Assembly (NCBI GenBank): GCA_039183205.1
Contig: JBCDBR010000002.1
Location: forward strand, 100,728 to 164,727
DNA from: HKCCE3408 sp039183205
GTDB taxonomy: Bacteria; Pseudomonadota; Alphaproteobacteria; Rhodobacterales; Rhodobacteraceae
DNA length: 64,000 nucleotides
Direction: 5' to 3'
The notes beneath the pieces were generated by a model. It saw only the letters and a list, made by a program, of their open reading frames with translations. It did no database searches and was not told the origin of the DNA. The position numbers were made by a program, and so were the translations under genes. Of the stretch, positions 43,956 to 52,908 are shown piece by piece (position 1 is the stretch's first letter; each line of letters opens with the position of its first letter).

Positions 43956-44546
43956 TCAGGAGACACTCGTATCTAGGACGTTGCTGATCGCCGCGGCAAC
44001 CTCGTCAACCTCGCCCAAGCCCGGGACCCAGAAAAGATCGCCTTTCGCATGGTAGTAGCCGATCAGCGGCGATGTCTTTTTGTAATATTCCAATAGCCGA
44101 ATACGCAGGCTGTCCTCGTTATCATCGGCTCGAACGGGCTGACCGGCAGCACGGGCTTCTTCGGCACGGTTCAGGACACGCGTTATCAAGGTATCGTCGT
44201 TGACCTCAAGCGCGATGACTGCATCAATCCTCTGCCCGAGCCGAGAGAGCAAAAGGCCCAACGCGTCGGCCTGCGCCAATGTGCGCGGAAACCCGTCAAA
44301 GATGAATCCGGGCGTATCGCCACCATCTCTGAGCCGTTCTTCGATCAAGCCAATGACAATCTCATCTGTCACCAAATCACCGCGCGCCATAACAGCGGCA
44401 ACTTGTTTGCCCATTTCTGAGCCGCTGTCTTTCGCCGCGCGCAACATGTCTCCGGTTGACAGCTGCACCATGCCACGTTCATCGACGAGGCGGCTCGCCT
44501 GGGTGCCTTTTCCTGCACCAGGCGGGCCAAGCAGAATGATATTCAT
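43956..44546 (-). CDS. adk: Adenylate kinase
   Basis: Interconverts AMP, ADP and ATP. The P-loop GPPGAGKGTQA, the NMP-binding DGFPRTLAQADAL and a short LID (ANRAEEARAAGQ region) are seen; the short LID lacks zinc cysteines, as is usual in this group. Length is 196. Its ATG overlaps the secY stop. Confidence 0.96.
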   Translation of the reverse strand: MNIILLGPPGAGKGTQASRLVDERGMVQLSTGDMLRAAKDSGSEMGKQVAAVMARGDLVTDEIVIGLIEERLRDGGDTPGFIFDGFPRTLAQADALGLLLSRLGQRIDAVIALEVNDDTLITRVLNRAEEARAAGQPVRADDNEDSLRIRLLEYYKKTSPLIGYYHAKGDLFWVPGLGEVDEVAAAISNVLDTSVS

Positions 44547-45922
44547 CTACGCGCCGGTCCCTTCCGTCCGCCACCGCCGCGCGTTTTGCTCTTTCGGCCG
44601 CGCAGCTGGCTCTTCTCAATAAGCCCCTCATATTGATGGGCGAGTAGATGAGACTGGATTTGCTGCACGGTGTCCATACCCACGGACACAATGATGAGGA
44701 TTGACGTACCGCCGAAATAGGCCGTAATCGCCAAATTGGTCCGCACAATCTCCGGCAAAAGACACACAAGCGCCAGGTATGCGGAACCCAAAACAAGCAC
44801 GCGTACCACGACATATTCGAGATATTCTGCGGTGCGCTTGCCGGGCCGAATGCCTGGAATAAACCCGTTTTGGTTCTTGAGGTTGTCCGCCACATCGTCG
44901 GTCTTAAAGGACACATTCAGCGTGTAAAAATAAGTGAAGAAGATGATCATGGCGGCGAAGAACAGCAAGTAAAGCGGTTGGCCCGGGCCGAAATTCGCCA
45001 ACAGCCACGTCATGACCGGACCTTGCGTCGCGCCGCCCGCCGAGAATGTAGATAGCGTCGTCGGCAGGAGCAGAAGCGACGAGGCAAAAATCGCTGGGAT
45101 TACACCTGCGGGATTTACCTTGACCGGCAGATGGCTGGACCCGCCATCATATACTTTCATGCCCACTTGTCGGCGTGGGTATTGGATGTGAATTTTTCGC
45201 AGCGATCGTTCCATGAAAACCACGAAGACCAGCGTGCCCAGCAGCATCGCGATCACCCCAATTGTCGCACCAGCGGTCAGCGCACCCGATTGGCCCTGCT
45301 CAAAGAACTGCGCCAACGCGGCAGGGATTTCTGCAATAATGCCGACAAAGATGATCAACGAGATACCGTTGCCGATCCCGCGTGCGGTGATCTGCTCACC
45401 CAGCCACATCAAGAACATCGTCCCACCAACCAGCGTGATCACGCAGGCAGCGCGGAAAAACCATCCCGGATCGGTGACGAGCCCGCCCGATTCCAAAGAC
45501 ACCGCGATGCCATAGGCTTGAAATGTCGCAAGGGCGACCGTGCCATAGCGGGTGTATTGGTTCAGCTTTTTGCGACCCTGTTCACCCTCTTTCTTCAGCT
45601 GTTCGAAATACGGCACCATCGCCGACATCAGTTGCACGATGATCGAGGCCGAGATGTACGGCATAATGCCCAATGCAAAAACGCCCATGCGCGACAGGGC
45701 GCCGCCGGTGAACATGTTCAACACGCCGCCCAACCCAGCGGCAGCTTCGTCGAAAAATTGCTGGAGCTGCACCCCATCAATCCCGGGCACCGGGATATAA
45801 GTGCCGATGCGATAGATGATCAGAAGGCCGACCGTGAACAGGATGCGCTGGCGCAGTTCGGTCGCTTTACCGAATGCGCTCCAGCTCATGTTTGCGGCCA
45901 TTTGCTCCGCTGCTGATGCCAT
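44543..45922 (-). CDS. secY: Preprotein translocase subunit SecY
   Basis: Channel of the Sec translocon with about ten membrane helices over 459 residues. Family signatures: RILFTVGLLIIYRIGTYIPVPGID, FALGIMPYISASII and the cytoplasmic QYPRRQVG loop. It is placed between rplO and adk, as in most proteobacteria. Confidence 0.97.
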   Translation of the reverse strand: MASAAEQMAANMSWSAFGKATELRQRILFTVGLLIIYRIGTYIPVPGIDGVQLQQFFDEAAAGLGGVLNMFTGGALSRMGVFALGIMPYISASIIVQLMSAMVPYFEQLKKEGEQGRKKLNQYTRYGTVALATFQAYGIAVSLESGGLVTDPGWFFRAACVITLVGGTMFLMWLGEQITARGIGNGISLIIFVGIIAEIPAALAQFFEQGQSGALTAGATIGVIAMLLGTLVFVVFMERSLRKIHIQYPRRQVGMKVYDGGSSHLPVKVNPAGVIPAIFASSLLLLPTTLSTFSAGGATQGPVMTWLLANFGPGQPLYLLFFAAMIIFFTYFYTLNVSFKTDDVADNLKNQNGFIPGIRPGKRTAEYLEYVVVRVLVLGSAYLALVCLLPEIVRTNLAITAYFGGTSILIIVSVGMDTVQQIQSHLLAHQYEGLIEKSQLRGRKSKTRGGGGRKGPARR

Positions 45923-46035
45923 AACGTCTCTCTCGCGAACCCTGAGGACCAGGGCGGATCAGTTTAAGGTCTTAACGATGTAGGCCGCGAGGTCACGGCC
46001 CACAAGGCAACGCGGGCGATTTGCCCAATCACGAA

Positions 46036-46509
46036 CTATTCCGCCGTGGGTTTTGCGGCGACTGTCAGACGTCCACCCGCGTTTTCGACGACGGCAATAG
46101 CTGCTTTGGATGCACCGGTTACGGTGATGGTCAGTTTGGAACTGACGTCACCTTTGGCCAAAACGCGAATTCCATCGAGCTTACGGCGCACCAATCCGCT
46201 TGCCACCAGCGTATCTTCCGTGATTTCCGCTTTGCCGTCGATCTTGCCAGCTTCGACGAATTTTTCAATCAAGCCAACATTTACAACCGCGAATTTCTTC
46301 CGGTTTGGCTTATTGAAGCCGCGCTTCGGCAATCGCTGGTAAAGCGGCATCTGACCGCCCTCATAGGCATTGATTGCCACGCCGGACCGGGATTTCTGGC
46401 CCTTTATACCGCGGCCGGCGGTTTTGCCTTTGCCGGACCCAGGGCCTCGGCCAACGCGCGTACGCTTTTTCGATGCGCCGGGATTGTCCCGAAGCTCATT
46501 GAGTTTCAT
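46036..46509 (-). CDS. rplO: 50S ribosomal protein L15
   Basis: L15, 157 residues, from MKLNELRDNPGASKKRTRVG, with GRGPGSGKGKTAGRGIKGQKSR. It is cut off from rpmD by 1.9 kb that includes an opposite-strand gene, so it must start a new transcript; a good promoter lies about 95 bases upstream. Confidence 0.97.
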   Translation of the reverse strand: MKLNELRDNPGASKKRTRVGRGPGSGKGKTAGRGIKGQKSRSGVAINAYEGGQMPLYQRLPKRGFNKPNRKKFAVVNVGLIEKFVEAGKIDGKAEITEDTLVASGLVRRKLDGIRVLAKGDVSSKLTITVTGASKAAIAVVENAGGRLTVAAKPTAE

Positions 46510-46603
46510 ATCGCTTCTCCTTTGCCGGAACTGCCCCCGAAGCGAGTTGAGCAGACGCGGCATTTCTTGATGTTTGATTGGGTCCCGCACGGACCACCGG
46601 GGG

Positions 46604-46632
46604 CGTATACCGATCTCTGGATACGGGATCAA
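46604..46632 (-). promoter_or_regulatory. Sigma70-type promoter of the rplO-secY-adk unit
   Basis: On the minus strand TTGATC (46627-46632), exactly 17 bases, TATACG (46604-46609). It stands between the divergent pfkB and rplO genes and would restart transcription of the interrupted ribosomal cluster. Confidence 0.6.
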
Positions 46633-46708
46633 GACCGAGCCACGATGTTCCCCTGAAATCCGATTGCGGGATCTTCCCACGCAATGCCGTTACCGCTACC
46701 GATGGCGC

Positions 46709-47653
46709 ATGACCGAGATTCTGACCATCACCGTGAACCCCGCGCTTGATCTCTCCACCGAAGCGCATGCCGTGATCCCGGACCAAAAGCTGCGCTGCAC
46801 GGCACCGCAAGTGCATCCAGGCGGTGGCGGCGTGAATGTCAGCCGCGCAATTGCTAATCTCGGCGGTACGAGCCACACGCTCATTGCCTATGGTGGCGCC
46901 ACCGGTCAGGAGCTGCTTCGGTTATTGCGCGACGAGCAGCTTGAACCGGAATCACTTGGTGTCTCGCATCCCACGCGCCAGTCGACGACGGTTTTCGACA
47001 ACGCGACAGGGCTGCAATATCGCTTTATGATGCCCGGTCCGGATTGGACACGCGCCGATTGCAAAACCGCGCGCGACACGATCATCAGCGCCATCCGGCC
47101 GGGCGCTTTGGTGATCCCCTCTGGTTCCTTGCCGCCTGGCATGGGCCAGGACTTTTTCTTGGACCTCGCACCGCAGGTCGCGGAGCGGGGCGGGCGTATG
47201 ATCCTCGACACATCCGGCGATGCGCTTGCGCATGCAGCCGAAAGACCGGCCGAGCTTTACGTGTTACGCATGGATCTGGCTGAGGCGCGGGAACTGTCCC
47301 GGACAAACCTCGTCGACATCGAAGAGATTGCGGCCCTCGCGACAACGCTCCGGGCGACAACTAAGGCAAAAATCATAATGATTGCTGCCGGTGCTCAGGG
47401 CACCGTGATTGACTGTGGCGATTGGCGCGGTCTGACGCGTCCGCCTGTGGTCGTGCCAAAATCGAAAGTTGGCGCGGGGGACAGCTTTATCGGCGCATTC
47501 GCACTGTCGATCACGCGTGGGGATGATCCTGTTACGGCATGTTGTTGGGGCACGGCGGCTGCGGCATCGGCGGTCACCACCGAAGGCACTGAGCTTTGCA
47601 ACGTGAAAGAAACCGAACGCTTCTTTTCGCAGGTTACTCGCACGACGCTTTGA
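46709..47653 (+). CDS. pfkB: 6-phosphofructokinase of the PfkB family (Pfk-2 like)
   Basis: Ribokinase-fold sugar-phosphate kinase, 314 residues. The Pfk-2 core is striking: KLRCTAP, PGGGGVNVSRAIANLGG, GGATGQELL, YRFMMPG and SGSLPPG. The catalytic VGAGDSF is intact. The conserved KPNxxE segment is replaced by RMDLAE, so the NxxE motif has become DxxE. It lies on the strand opposite to all flanking ribosomal genes, inside the broken spc operon. Its 3' end overlaps the convergent small gene by 20 bases. 1-phosphofructokinase or tagatose-6-phosphate kinase activity is an alternative. Confidence 0.85.
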   Translation: MTEILTITVNPALDLSTEAHAVIPDQKLRCTAPQVHPGGGGVNVSRAIANLGGTSHTLIAYGGATGQELLRLLRDEQLEPESLGVSHPTRQSTTVFDNATGLQYRFMMPGPDWTRADCKTARDTIISAIRPGALVIPSGSLPPGMGQDFFLDLAPQVAERGGRMILDTSGDALAHAAERPAELYVLRMDLAEARELSRTNLVDIEEIAALATTLRATTKAKIIMIAAGAQGTVIDCGDWRGLTRPPVVVPKSKVGAGDSFIGAFALSITRGDDPVTACCWGTAAAASAVTTEGTELCNVKETERFFSQVTRTTL

Positions 47654-48098
47654 CATCATCGCGTTGCGTGTGCGGCTGGAACTTTTCTTTTTCAAGTAAC
47701 TCCGGAATTGTTTTGTAAGGCAGCAGAAGCGCCTGTAATGCTTCGATTTCCTGCGTGTAGAGCTCAACCTCAATGCCACCGGCAATCTCTGCCAATTGCT
47801 GATACATCCGGCCCAGTCCAAAAACGCTTTCTCGTGGGGCCAGAAGAACCGTCCGCGTTCGGTTCTTTGGTCCCTCACCGGCGGTGTTGACGACGGCCAG
47901 GGCCGACCTGATCGCGTTGAAATCGCCGTCGAAGTCCTCAAAGTCCGTGAGATCGACCAACTCTGTTCGTCCCGGACGATAAAAAGCATCGGCGAGGTAG
48001 TCGAAGTAGTTCTGCCGGAATTCCTCTAGACCGACCCGCCCGCTCCAATGTGCATAAAGAATGTCGCGCTCAAGGCACGTTGAAAAAACTATCGGCAC
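47634..48098 (-). CDS. Uncharacterised STAS/SpoIIAA-like protein
   Basis: A 154-residue soluble protein without a firm family assignment. The alternating strand-helix pattern (DILYAHWSGRVGLEEF, TELVDLTDFEDF, RTVLLAPRESVFGLGRMYQQLAEI, VELYTQEIEALQALL) resembles the SpoIIAA/STAS-like fold. It is convergent with pfkB and lies upstream of rplO on the same strand, but no clear terminator stands between, so some read-through into rplO is possible. Confidence 0.6.
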   Translation of the reverse strand: MPIVFSTCLERDILYAHWSGRVGLEEFRQNYFDYLADAFYRPGRTELVDLTDFEDFDGDFNAIRSALAVVNTAGEGPKNRTRTVLLAPRESVFGLGRMYQQLAEIAGGIEVELYTQEIEALQALLLPYKTIPELLEKEKFQPHTQRDDVKASCE

Positions 48099-48331
48099 TT
48101 TTTACCCAACTCCAAATACGGATCATATTGATCCGTGCCGGAACTTGCCGGTAAAGCCCTCAACCCGCAACGCGGCGAAGCCAAAACGGATTGTATCCAA
48201 AATGAATTCGATCGGAAATTCGCGTGTCGTTTCAAAGCCGTTTTCCTAAGTCCCACCATCCCAGGATGCGCGCATACCCATTACTATAAATTAAGAATAG
48301 CGAAAAATTAAAGGATGATATTCTGAAAATT

Positions 48332-48356
48332 AAAAGCGCCCCAGCTTCCCGGGGCG
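48332..48356 (-). terminator. Terminator after rpmD
   Basis: On the minus strand a CGCCCC/GGGGCG hairpin (48337-48356, 8-base loop) is followed by CTTTTAATTTT. It lies 25 bases past the rpmD stop, so the upstream spc genes end here instead of running into rplO. Confidence 0.7.
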
Positions 48357-48381
48357 GCGTTCACAGACTAGGCCGAATCTC

Positions 48382-48570
48382 TTATTCGCGCTCTTCGATG
48401 ATCTCAACGAGGTGAGGGATCTTCGCCACCATGCCGCGCACGGACGGCGTGTCTTCCAACTCGCGCGTTTTGTGCATCTTGTTCAGACCCAGACCGATCA
48501 GCGTTTGACGCTGTTCTTGGGGACGGCGAATTGGCGAGCCAACTTGCTTTGCAATGATGGTCTTTGCCAT
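48382..48570 (-). CDS. rpmD: 50S ribosomal protein L30
   Basis: L30, 62 residues, with VGSPIRRPQEQRQTLIGLGL and MVAKIPHLVEI. It starts five bases after rpsE and is the last gene before the interruption. Confidence 0.97.
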   Translation of the reverse strand: MAKTIIAKQVGSPIRRPQEQRQTLIGLGLNKMHKTRELEDTPSVRGMVAKIPHLVEIIEERE

Positions 48571-48575
48571 AATCT

Positions 48576-49160
48576 TCAGGCCTCCTCGGTCGCCGGCGCG
48601 GCGTCTTCGGCGGGTGCCGTGTCACGTTTGGGCAATATGTCAGAGACTTTCTTGCCGCGACGCGAGGCAACTTGGCGCGGGCTTTGCATCTTTTGCAGCC
48701 CGTCCATCGTTGCGCGGATCATATTGTAAGGGTTTTGGGAGCCGGTGGATTTTGCCACGATATCCTTGATACCAAGCATCTCGAACACAGCCCGCATCGG
48801 ACCACCCGCAATGATCCCAGTTCCTTCGGGGGCTGTGCGCATGATCACTTTACCCGCGCCATGGCGGCCTTCGATGTCATGATGCAATGTGCGTCCCTCT
48901 TTCAGAGGCACGCGAATGAGGCCGCGCTTGGCCTGTTCGGTGGCTTTGCGGATGCCTTCGGGCACTTCTTTGGCCTTACCTTTTCCGAACCCGACGCGGC
49001 CGCGTTGGTCGCCGACGACGACAAGGGCCGCAAAGCCAAACCGCTTACCGCCCTTGACGGTCTTTGACACCCGATTGATCGCGACCAACCGGTCCGCAAA
49101 TTCGGGGGTTTCTTCTTGTTCTCGACGGCGGCCTCGCCCCCGGTTTTCACGTTCTGCCAT
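48576..49160 (-). CDS. rpsE: 30S ribosomal protein S5
   Basis: S5, 194 residues; RLVAINRVSKTVKGGKRFGF, GRVGFGKGKAKEVP and GSQNPYNMIRATMDGL are diagnostic. ATG at 49160 begins the family sequence. An acidic Ala-rich C-terminal tail is present. Confidence 0.97.
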   Translation of the reverse strand: MAERENRGRGRRREQEETPEFADRLVAINRVSKTVKGGKRFGFAALVVVGDQRGRVGFGKGKAKEVPEGIRKATEQAKRGLIRVPLKEGRTLHHDIEGRHGAGKVIMRTAPEGTGIIAGGPMRAVFEMLGIKDIVAKSTGSQNPYNMIRATMDGLQKMQSPRQVASRRGKKVSDILPKRDTAPAEDAAPATEEA

Positions 49161-49262
49161 GCGGCATCCTTTCTGTGTCGCGCCTCGGGCGCTGATCTGT
49201 GCCAACCCTGGTGGGATGGATCCCCCGGGTCATCGGGGCGACGCGAAAGCCGCCCGCACCGT

Positions 49263-49622
49263 TTAAAATCGTAATCCGCCCTCGCGCGCTGCATCGGCAA
49301 GCGCCTTGACGCGTCCATGAAACAGCAGCCCACCGCGGTCAAAGAACACCTCTTCCACGCCGGCTTTCTTGGCTCTATCGGCGACAACCGTGCCAATTTT
49401 CGCGGCCGCCGCGGCATTGTTCTTGCCAACAAGGCCCAGGTCTTTTTCCAGGGTCGACGCGGAGGCAAGTGTGACGCCTTGGACGTCATCGATTACCTGA
49501 ACGCTGATATTTTTCGATGAGCGATGCACCGAAAGACGCGGGCGGCCATTGGCCATCGCCTTGATCTTGTTCCGCACGCGCAGACGGCGTTTTTGGAACA
49601 GGTCCCGTTTGCTGTTTGCCAT
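49263..49622 (-). CDS. rplR: 50S ribosomal protein L18
   Basis: L18, 119 residues, 5S-rRNA binding; RPRLSVHRSSKNISVQVIDD and FDRGGLLFHGRVKALADAAR are typical. It lies between rplF and rpsE in the usual order. Confidence 0.97.
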   Translation of the reverse strand: MANSKRDLFQKRRLRVRNKIKAMANGRPRLSVHRSSKNISVQVIDDVQGVTLASASTLEKDLGLVGKNNAAAAAKIGTVVADRAKKAGVEEVFFDRGGLLFHGRVKALADAAREGGLRF

Positions 49623-49634
49623 CTTTGTGCGTCC

Positions 49635-50165
49635 TTACCTCTTACCTTCCTTGCGGAAGATGTATTCGTCTTTGTAGCGGATGCCTTTACCCTTATAGGG
49701 CTCCGGTTTGCGCCATTCGCGGATATTCGCAGCGACCTGTCCAACAAGCTGTTGGTCGGCCCCTTCGATCACGATTTCGGTCTGCTTTGGGCAGGTCACA
49801 GTGACGCCGTCCGGGATCTTGAAATCGACGTCATGGCTCAGCCCGAGCGCAAGCTTCAGCGTGTTGCCCTGCAACTGCGCCCGATAGCCAACACCCTGGA
49901 TTTCAAGTTCCTTCTTAAAACCTTGGGTGACGCCGGTGACGAGGTTTTGCACCATTGTTCGGCTCATGCCCCATTGCTGGCGCGCGCGCTTTGACATGCC
50001 GCGCGGGCTGACGCTGACGGCATTGTCTTCAACGGCGAGCGTCACGTCATCCGTAGCCGTGAACGACCGCGTGCCCTTAGGCCCTTTGATCTCAATCGTC
50101 TGGCCGGTGATTTTCGCCTCGACACCCGAGGGCAGATCAACCGGTCTTTTACCAATTCGCGACAT
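49635..50165 (-). CDS. rplF: 50S ribosomal protein L6
   Basis: L6, 176 residues, from MSRIGKRPVDLPSGVEAKI, with IQGVGYRAQLQG and the C-terminal signature PEPYKGKGIRYKDE. ATG at 50165 is the family start. Confidence 0.97.
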   Translation of the reverse strand: MSRIGKRPVDLPSGVEAKITGQTIEIKGPKGTRSFTATDDVTLAVEDNAVSVSPRGMSKRARQQWGMSRTMVQNLVTGVTQGFKKELEIQGVGYRAQLQGNTLKLALGLSHDVDFKIPDGVTVTCPKQTEIVIEGADQQLVGQVAANIREWRKPEPYKGKGIRYKDEYIFRKEGKR

Positions 50166-50175
50166 TGCCCTCTCC

Positions 50176-50568
50176 TTAGAATACGGTGCAGAGCACTTCG
50201 CCACCAACATTGTGCTGGCGAGCATTGGCATCAGACATAACGCCTTTCGACGTCGAGACGATCGAAACTCCCAGACCCTGGCGAACAGCCGGGATGTCGG
50301 TTGCGCCCAGATAGACCCGACGGCCAGGCTTCGATACGCGTTTTAGTTCGCGAATAACCGGCGTGCCGTCATAGTACTTCAGGCTGATTTCAATCGCCGG
50401 ATGGCCGTCCTTTCCGACGGTTTTTTCGTAGCCGCGAATATAGCCTTCGGATTGGAGTACATCCAAAACCCAAGCGCGCAGCTTAGAGGCGGGCGTTTCA
50501 ACCGTGGACTTGCCGCGCATTTGTGCATTGCGAATGCGGGTCAACATGTCACCTAAGGGATCATTCAT
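50176..50568 (-). CDS. rpsH: 30S ribosomal protein S8
   Basis: S8, 130 residues, MNDPLGDMLTRIRNAQ to the C-terminal GVMSDANARQHNVGGEVLCTVF with the conserved STSKGVMSD motif. Confidence 0.97.
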   Translation of the reverse strand: MNDPLGDMLTRIRNAQMRGKSTVETPASKLRAWVLDVLQSEGYIRGYEKTVGKDGHPAIEISLKYYDGTPVIRELKRVSKPGRRVYLGATDIPAVRQGLGVSIVSTSKGVMSDANARQHNVGGEVLCTVF

Positions 50569-50582
50569 CTCCTAGACCTCCC

Positions 50583-50888
50583 TTACCAGCTCGACTTGAC
50601 CATGCCGGGGATTTGACCTTCGGAGGCCAAATCACGCAGCTTGATCCGCGACATTTTCAGTTTGCGATAATATGCCTTCGGTCGACCGGTCAGTTGGCAG
50701 CGATTGTGCAGCCGGGTGGGCGAGCTGTTGCGCGGCAATTTTGCAAGCTTCATCGACAGACGCACGCGATCGCCGAGCGGAAGCTCTTGATCCTTCATCT
50801 GTTCCTTAAGCGCGGCGCGCTTTGCGGCGTATTTATCGTTCAAGCGTTGGCGTTTAACTTCGCGCGCAACCATGGATTTCTTTGCCAT
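50583..50888 (-). CDS. rpsN: 30S ribosomal protein S14
   Basis: S14, 101 residues, the long zinc-free (C-minus) type: RCQLTGRPKAYYRKLKMSRIKLRDLA. It starts 22 bases after rplE. Confidence 0.97.
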   Translation of the reverse strand: MAKKSMVAREVKRQRLNDKYAAKRAALKEQMKDQELPLGDRVRLSMKLAKLPRNSSPTRLHNRCQLTGRPKAYYRKLKMSRIKLRDLASEGQIPGMVKSSW

Positions 50889-50910
50889 GAGACTTTCTCC
50901 TCCCGCGGCT

Positions 50911-51474
50911 TCAGCTATTGAAGGGCATGTTGAAACCCTTCAACAGCGCCTTGGCTTCCGCGTCGGTTTTCGCGGTGGTGGCAATAACGACATCCAATCC
51001 CCAAGCTTCATCGACCTTGTCGAAATTGATCTCGGGGAAAACGATGTGCTCTTTGATGCCCAGGGCATAGTTGCCGCGGCCATCAAAGCTCTTGCCCGAT
51101 ACACCGCGGAAGTCGCGGATGCGGGGCATGGCAATCGTGACCAAACGATCCAAGAATTCAAACATCCGATCGCCGCGCAGCGTGACCTTGGCGCCCATCG
51201 GCATGCCATCGCGGACGCGGAAACCAGCGATCGATTTCTTTGCCGTGGTAATGATGGCCTTTTGGCCGGCAATCGCGGTCAGGTCATCTTGCGCCGATTT
51301 CGCCTTTTTGGAATCGCGTACCGCTTCGGCACCGCAGCCAATGTTCAAGACAATCTTGTCAAGCCGCGGGATCATCATGTCGTTGCTATAGCCGAATTCC
51401 TCTTTCATCGCGGCACGAATGGCGTTGCGATAATGGGCTTTCAGGCGCGGGGTATAATTTTCCGTATCAAGCAT
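50911..51474 (-). CDS. rplE: 50S ribosomal protein L5
   Basis: L5, 187 residues, 5S-rRNA binding; PRLDKIVLNIGCGAEAVRDSK and RGDRMFEFLDRLVTIAMPRIRDFRG-like core. The ATG overlaps the rplX stop by one base (TAATG). Confidence 0.97.
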   Translation of the reverse strand: MLDTENYTPRLKAHYRNAIRAAMKEEFGYSNDMMIPRLDKIVLNIGCGAEAVRDSKKAKSAQDDLTAIAGQKAIITTAKKSIAGFRVRDGMPMGAKVTLRGDRMFEFLDRLVTIAMPRIRDFRGVSGKSFDGRGNYALGIKEHIVFPEINFDKVDEAWGLDVVIATTAKTDAEAKALLKGFNMPFNS

Positions 51475-51782
51475 TAGATCACGTCCCCCGTGGTCTTGGC
51501 GAAACGCACTTTTTTGCCGTCATCGTCAAACTTGAAGCCGACGCGTGTCGGCTTGCCATCGCTATCAAGCAGCGCCAGGTTCGACAGATCGATCGGCATA
51601 GCCTTCGGTAGGCGGCCACCTTGGCTGTTTTGGGTTTGCTTGGTGTGGCGAACGGCCATGTTGATCCCGTCGACCACAGCTTTGCCGGTTTTTGGCATCA
51701 CTTGGGCGATCTCGCCCTCTTTGCCTTTGTCTTTACCGGCCAGCACGACGACCTTGTCGCCCTTTTTGAGCTTGGCAGCCAT
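51474..51782 (-). CDS. rplX: 50S ribosomal protein L24
   Basis: L24, 102 residues, with a KOW motif (KKGDKVVVLAGKDKGKEGEI). ATG at 51782 is chosen over the GTG one codon upstream because GGAGG lies seven bases before it; it overlaps the last base of rplN. Confidence 0.97.
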   Translation of the reverse strand: MAAKLKKGDKVVVLAGKDKGKEGEIAQVMPKTGKAVVDGINMAVRHTKQTQNSQGGRLPKAMPIDLSNLALLDSDGKPTRVGFKFDDDGKKVRFAKTTGDVI

Positions 51783-52150
51783 CACAGCACCTCCGGCGCG
51801 AGCGAAATGATCTTCATGAAGTTCTTCGCGCGAAGCTCGCGCACCACCGGCCCAAAGATACGCGTACCTATGGGTTCGTTGTTGTTGTTCAGGATCACTG
51901 CGGCATTGCCGTCAAACCGGATCGCCGTACCATCGTCGCGACGCACCTCTTTGGCCGTCCGCACAACGACCGCCCGGCGCACATCGCCCTTTTTGACACG
52001 ACCGCGCGGAATGGCTTCTTTGACCGACACCACGATGATGTCGCCAACGCTTGCGTATTTCCGTTTGGACCCACCGAGCACCTTGATGCACTGAACCTTT
52101 CGGGCGCCCGAATTGTCAGCAACATCCAGATTAGTCTGCATCTGGATCAT
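51782..52150 (-). CDS. rplN: 50S ribosomal protein L14
   Basis: L14, 122 residues, MIQMQTNLDVADNSGARKVQ, with GDIIVVSVKEAIPRG and FGPVVRELR. Standard length and order. Confidence 0.98.
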   Translation of the reverse strand: MIQMQTNLDVADNSGARKVQCIKVLGGSKRKYASVGDIIVVSVKEAIPRGRVKKGDVRRAVVVRTAKEVRRDDGTAIRFDGNAAVILNNNNEPIGTRIFGPVVRELRAKNFMKIISLAPEVL

Positions 52151-52214
52151 GTTGGTTTCTCCCGACCTTTGGGCATGCGCCCAGGGTTTCGTTCAAACCG
52201 GGTTTGATCGAGGC

Positions 52215-52448
52215 TTACACGCGCTCAATCACCTCCCAGCGTTTCGATTTCGACTTCGGCGCACATTCCTGAATCCGCACGGTCTCACCGATTTTGAATT
52301 CGTTGTTTTCGTCATGGGCGCGATATTTCTTCGACTTACGGATCGTCTTTTGCAGAACCGGGTGCTTGAACCGCCGCTCAACAGAAATCGTGACCGTTTG
52401 TGCGTTGGTGTCGGAGGTGACGACACCTTGCAAAATACGCTTTGGCAT
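52215..52448 (-). CDS. rpsQ: 30S ribosomal protein S17
   Basis: S17, 77 residues; ILQGVVTSDTNAQTVTISVERR, HPVLQKTIRKSKKY and GETVRIQECAPKSKSKRW. It overlaps the rpmC stop by one base. Confidence 0.97.
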   Translation of the reverse strand: MPKRILQGVVTSDTNAQTVTISVERRFKHPVLQKTIRKSKKYRAHDENNEFKIGETVRIQECAPKSKSKRWEVIERV

Positions 52449-52657
52449 TACTCAGCCTCCCCAGTCGCAGCTTTCGCCTTTTCGTTCAGGATCGTCAAAA
52501 CGCGGGCGGCGTCGCGCTTCACCGCACGCATGCGGGCTGTATTCTCCAACTGGCCGGTCGCCTGTTGAAACCGAAGATTGAAAGCTTCTTTCTTAAGCTG
52601 GGTCAGGTCCTCACGGAGCTGATCCGGCGTGCGGTCACGCAATTCGCTGGCGTCCAT
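52448..52657 (-). CDS. rpmC: 50S ribosomal protein L29
   Basis: L29, 69 residues, MDASELRDRTPDQLREDLTQ and NLRFQQATGQLENTARMRAVKRDAAR core. It normally follows rplP directly; here 3.2 kb of unrelated genes and a terminator intervene, so transcription must restart in the 52658-52908 gap shared with yceI. Only a weak candidate promoter (TTGCGC, 17 bases, TATCCC) is visible there. Confidence 0.96.
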   Translation of the reverse strand: MDASELRDRTPDQLREDLTQLKKEAFNLRFQQATGQLENTARMRAVKRDAARVLTILNEKAKAATGEAE

Positions 52658-52908
52658 CGCCTGGTCTTCCTTTGCAACAATCACCGGAGGGCCCCGAAGG
52701 TCACCCTGATTCCCGGTGGAGATCAATGAGCGCGCGGGATACGCCGATGATTGTCGCGGCGCAAGCCCTATTTTCCGTCCACCAAAAGAACCGATCCTGC
52801 GGATGGTCCAAAAACATCGGGTCATCAACGAATAAAATCGGTTTCTGCCGTGTTCTCCCTGCATGCGGCGCAAATCCGTCGCAACAACCGCTTTGAGGGA
52901 GGAACACC

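Noticed and set aside
45131..45916. 261-codon plus-strand frame opposite secY
   Set aside because: His/Arg/Gln-rich antisense shadow of secY, which has a clear family match.
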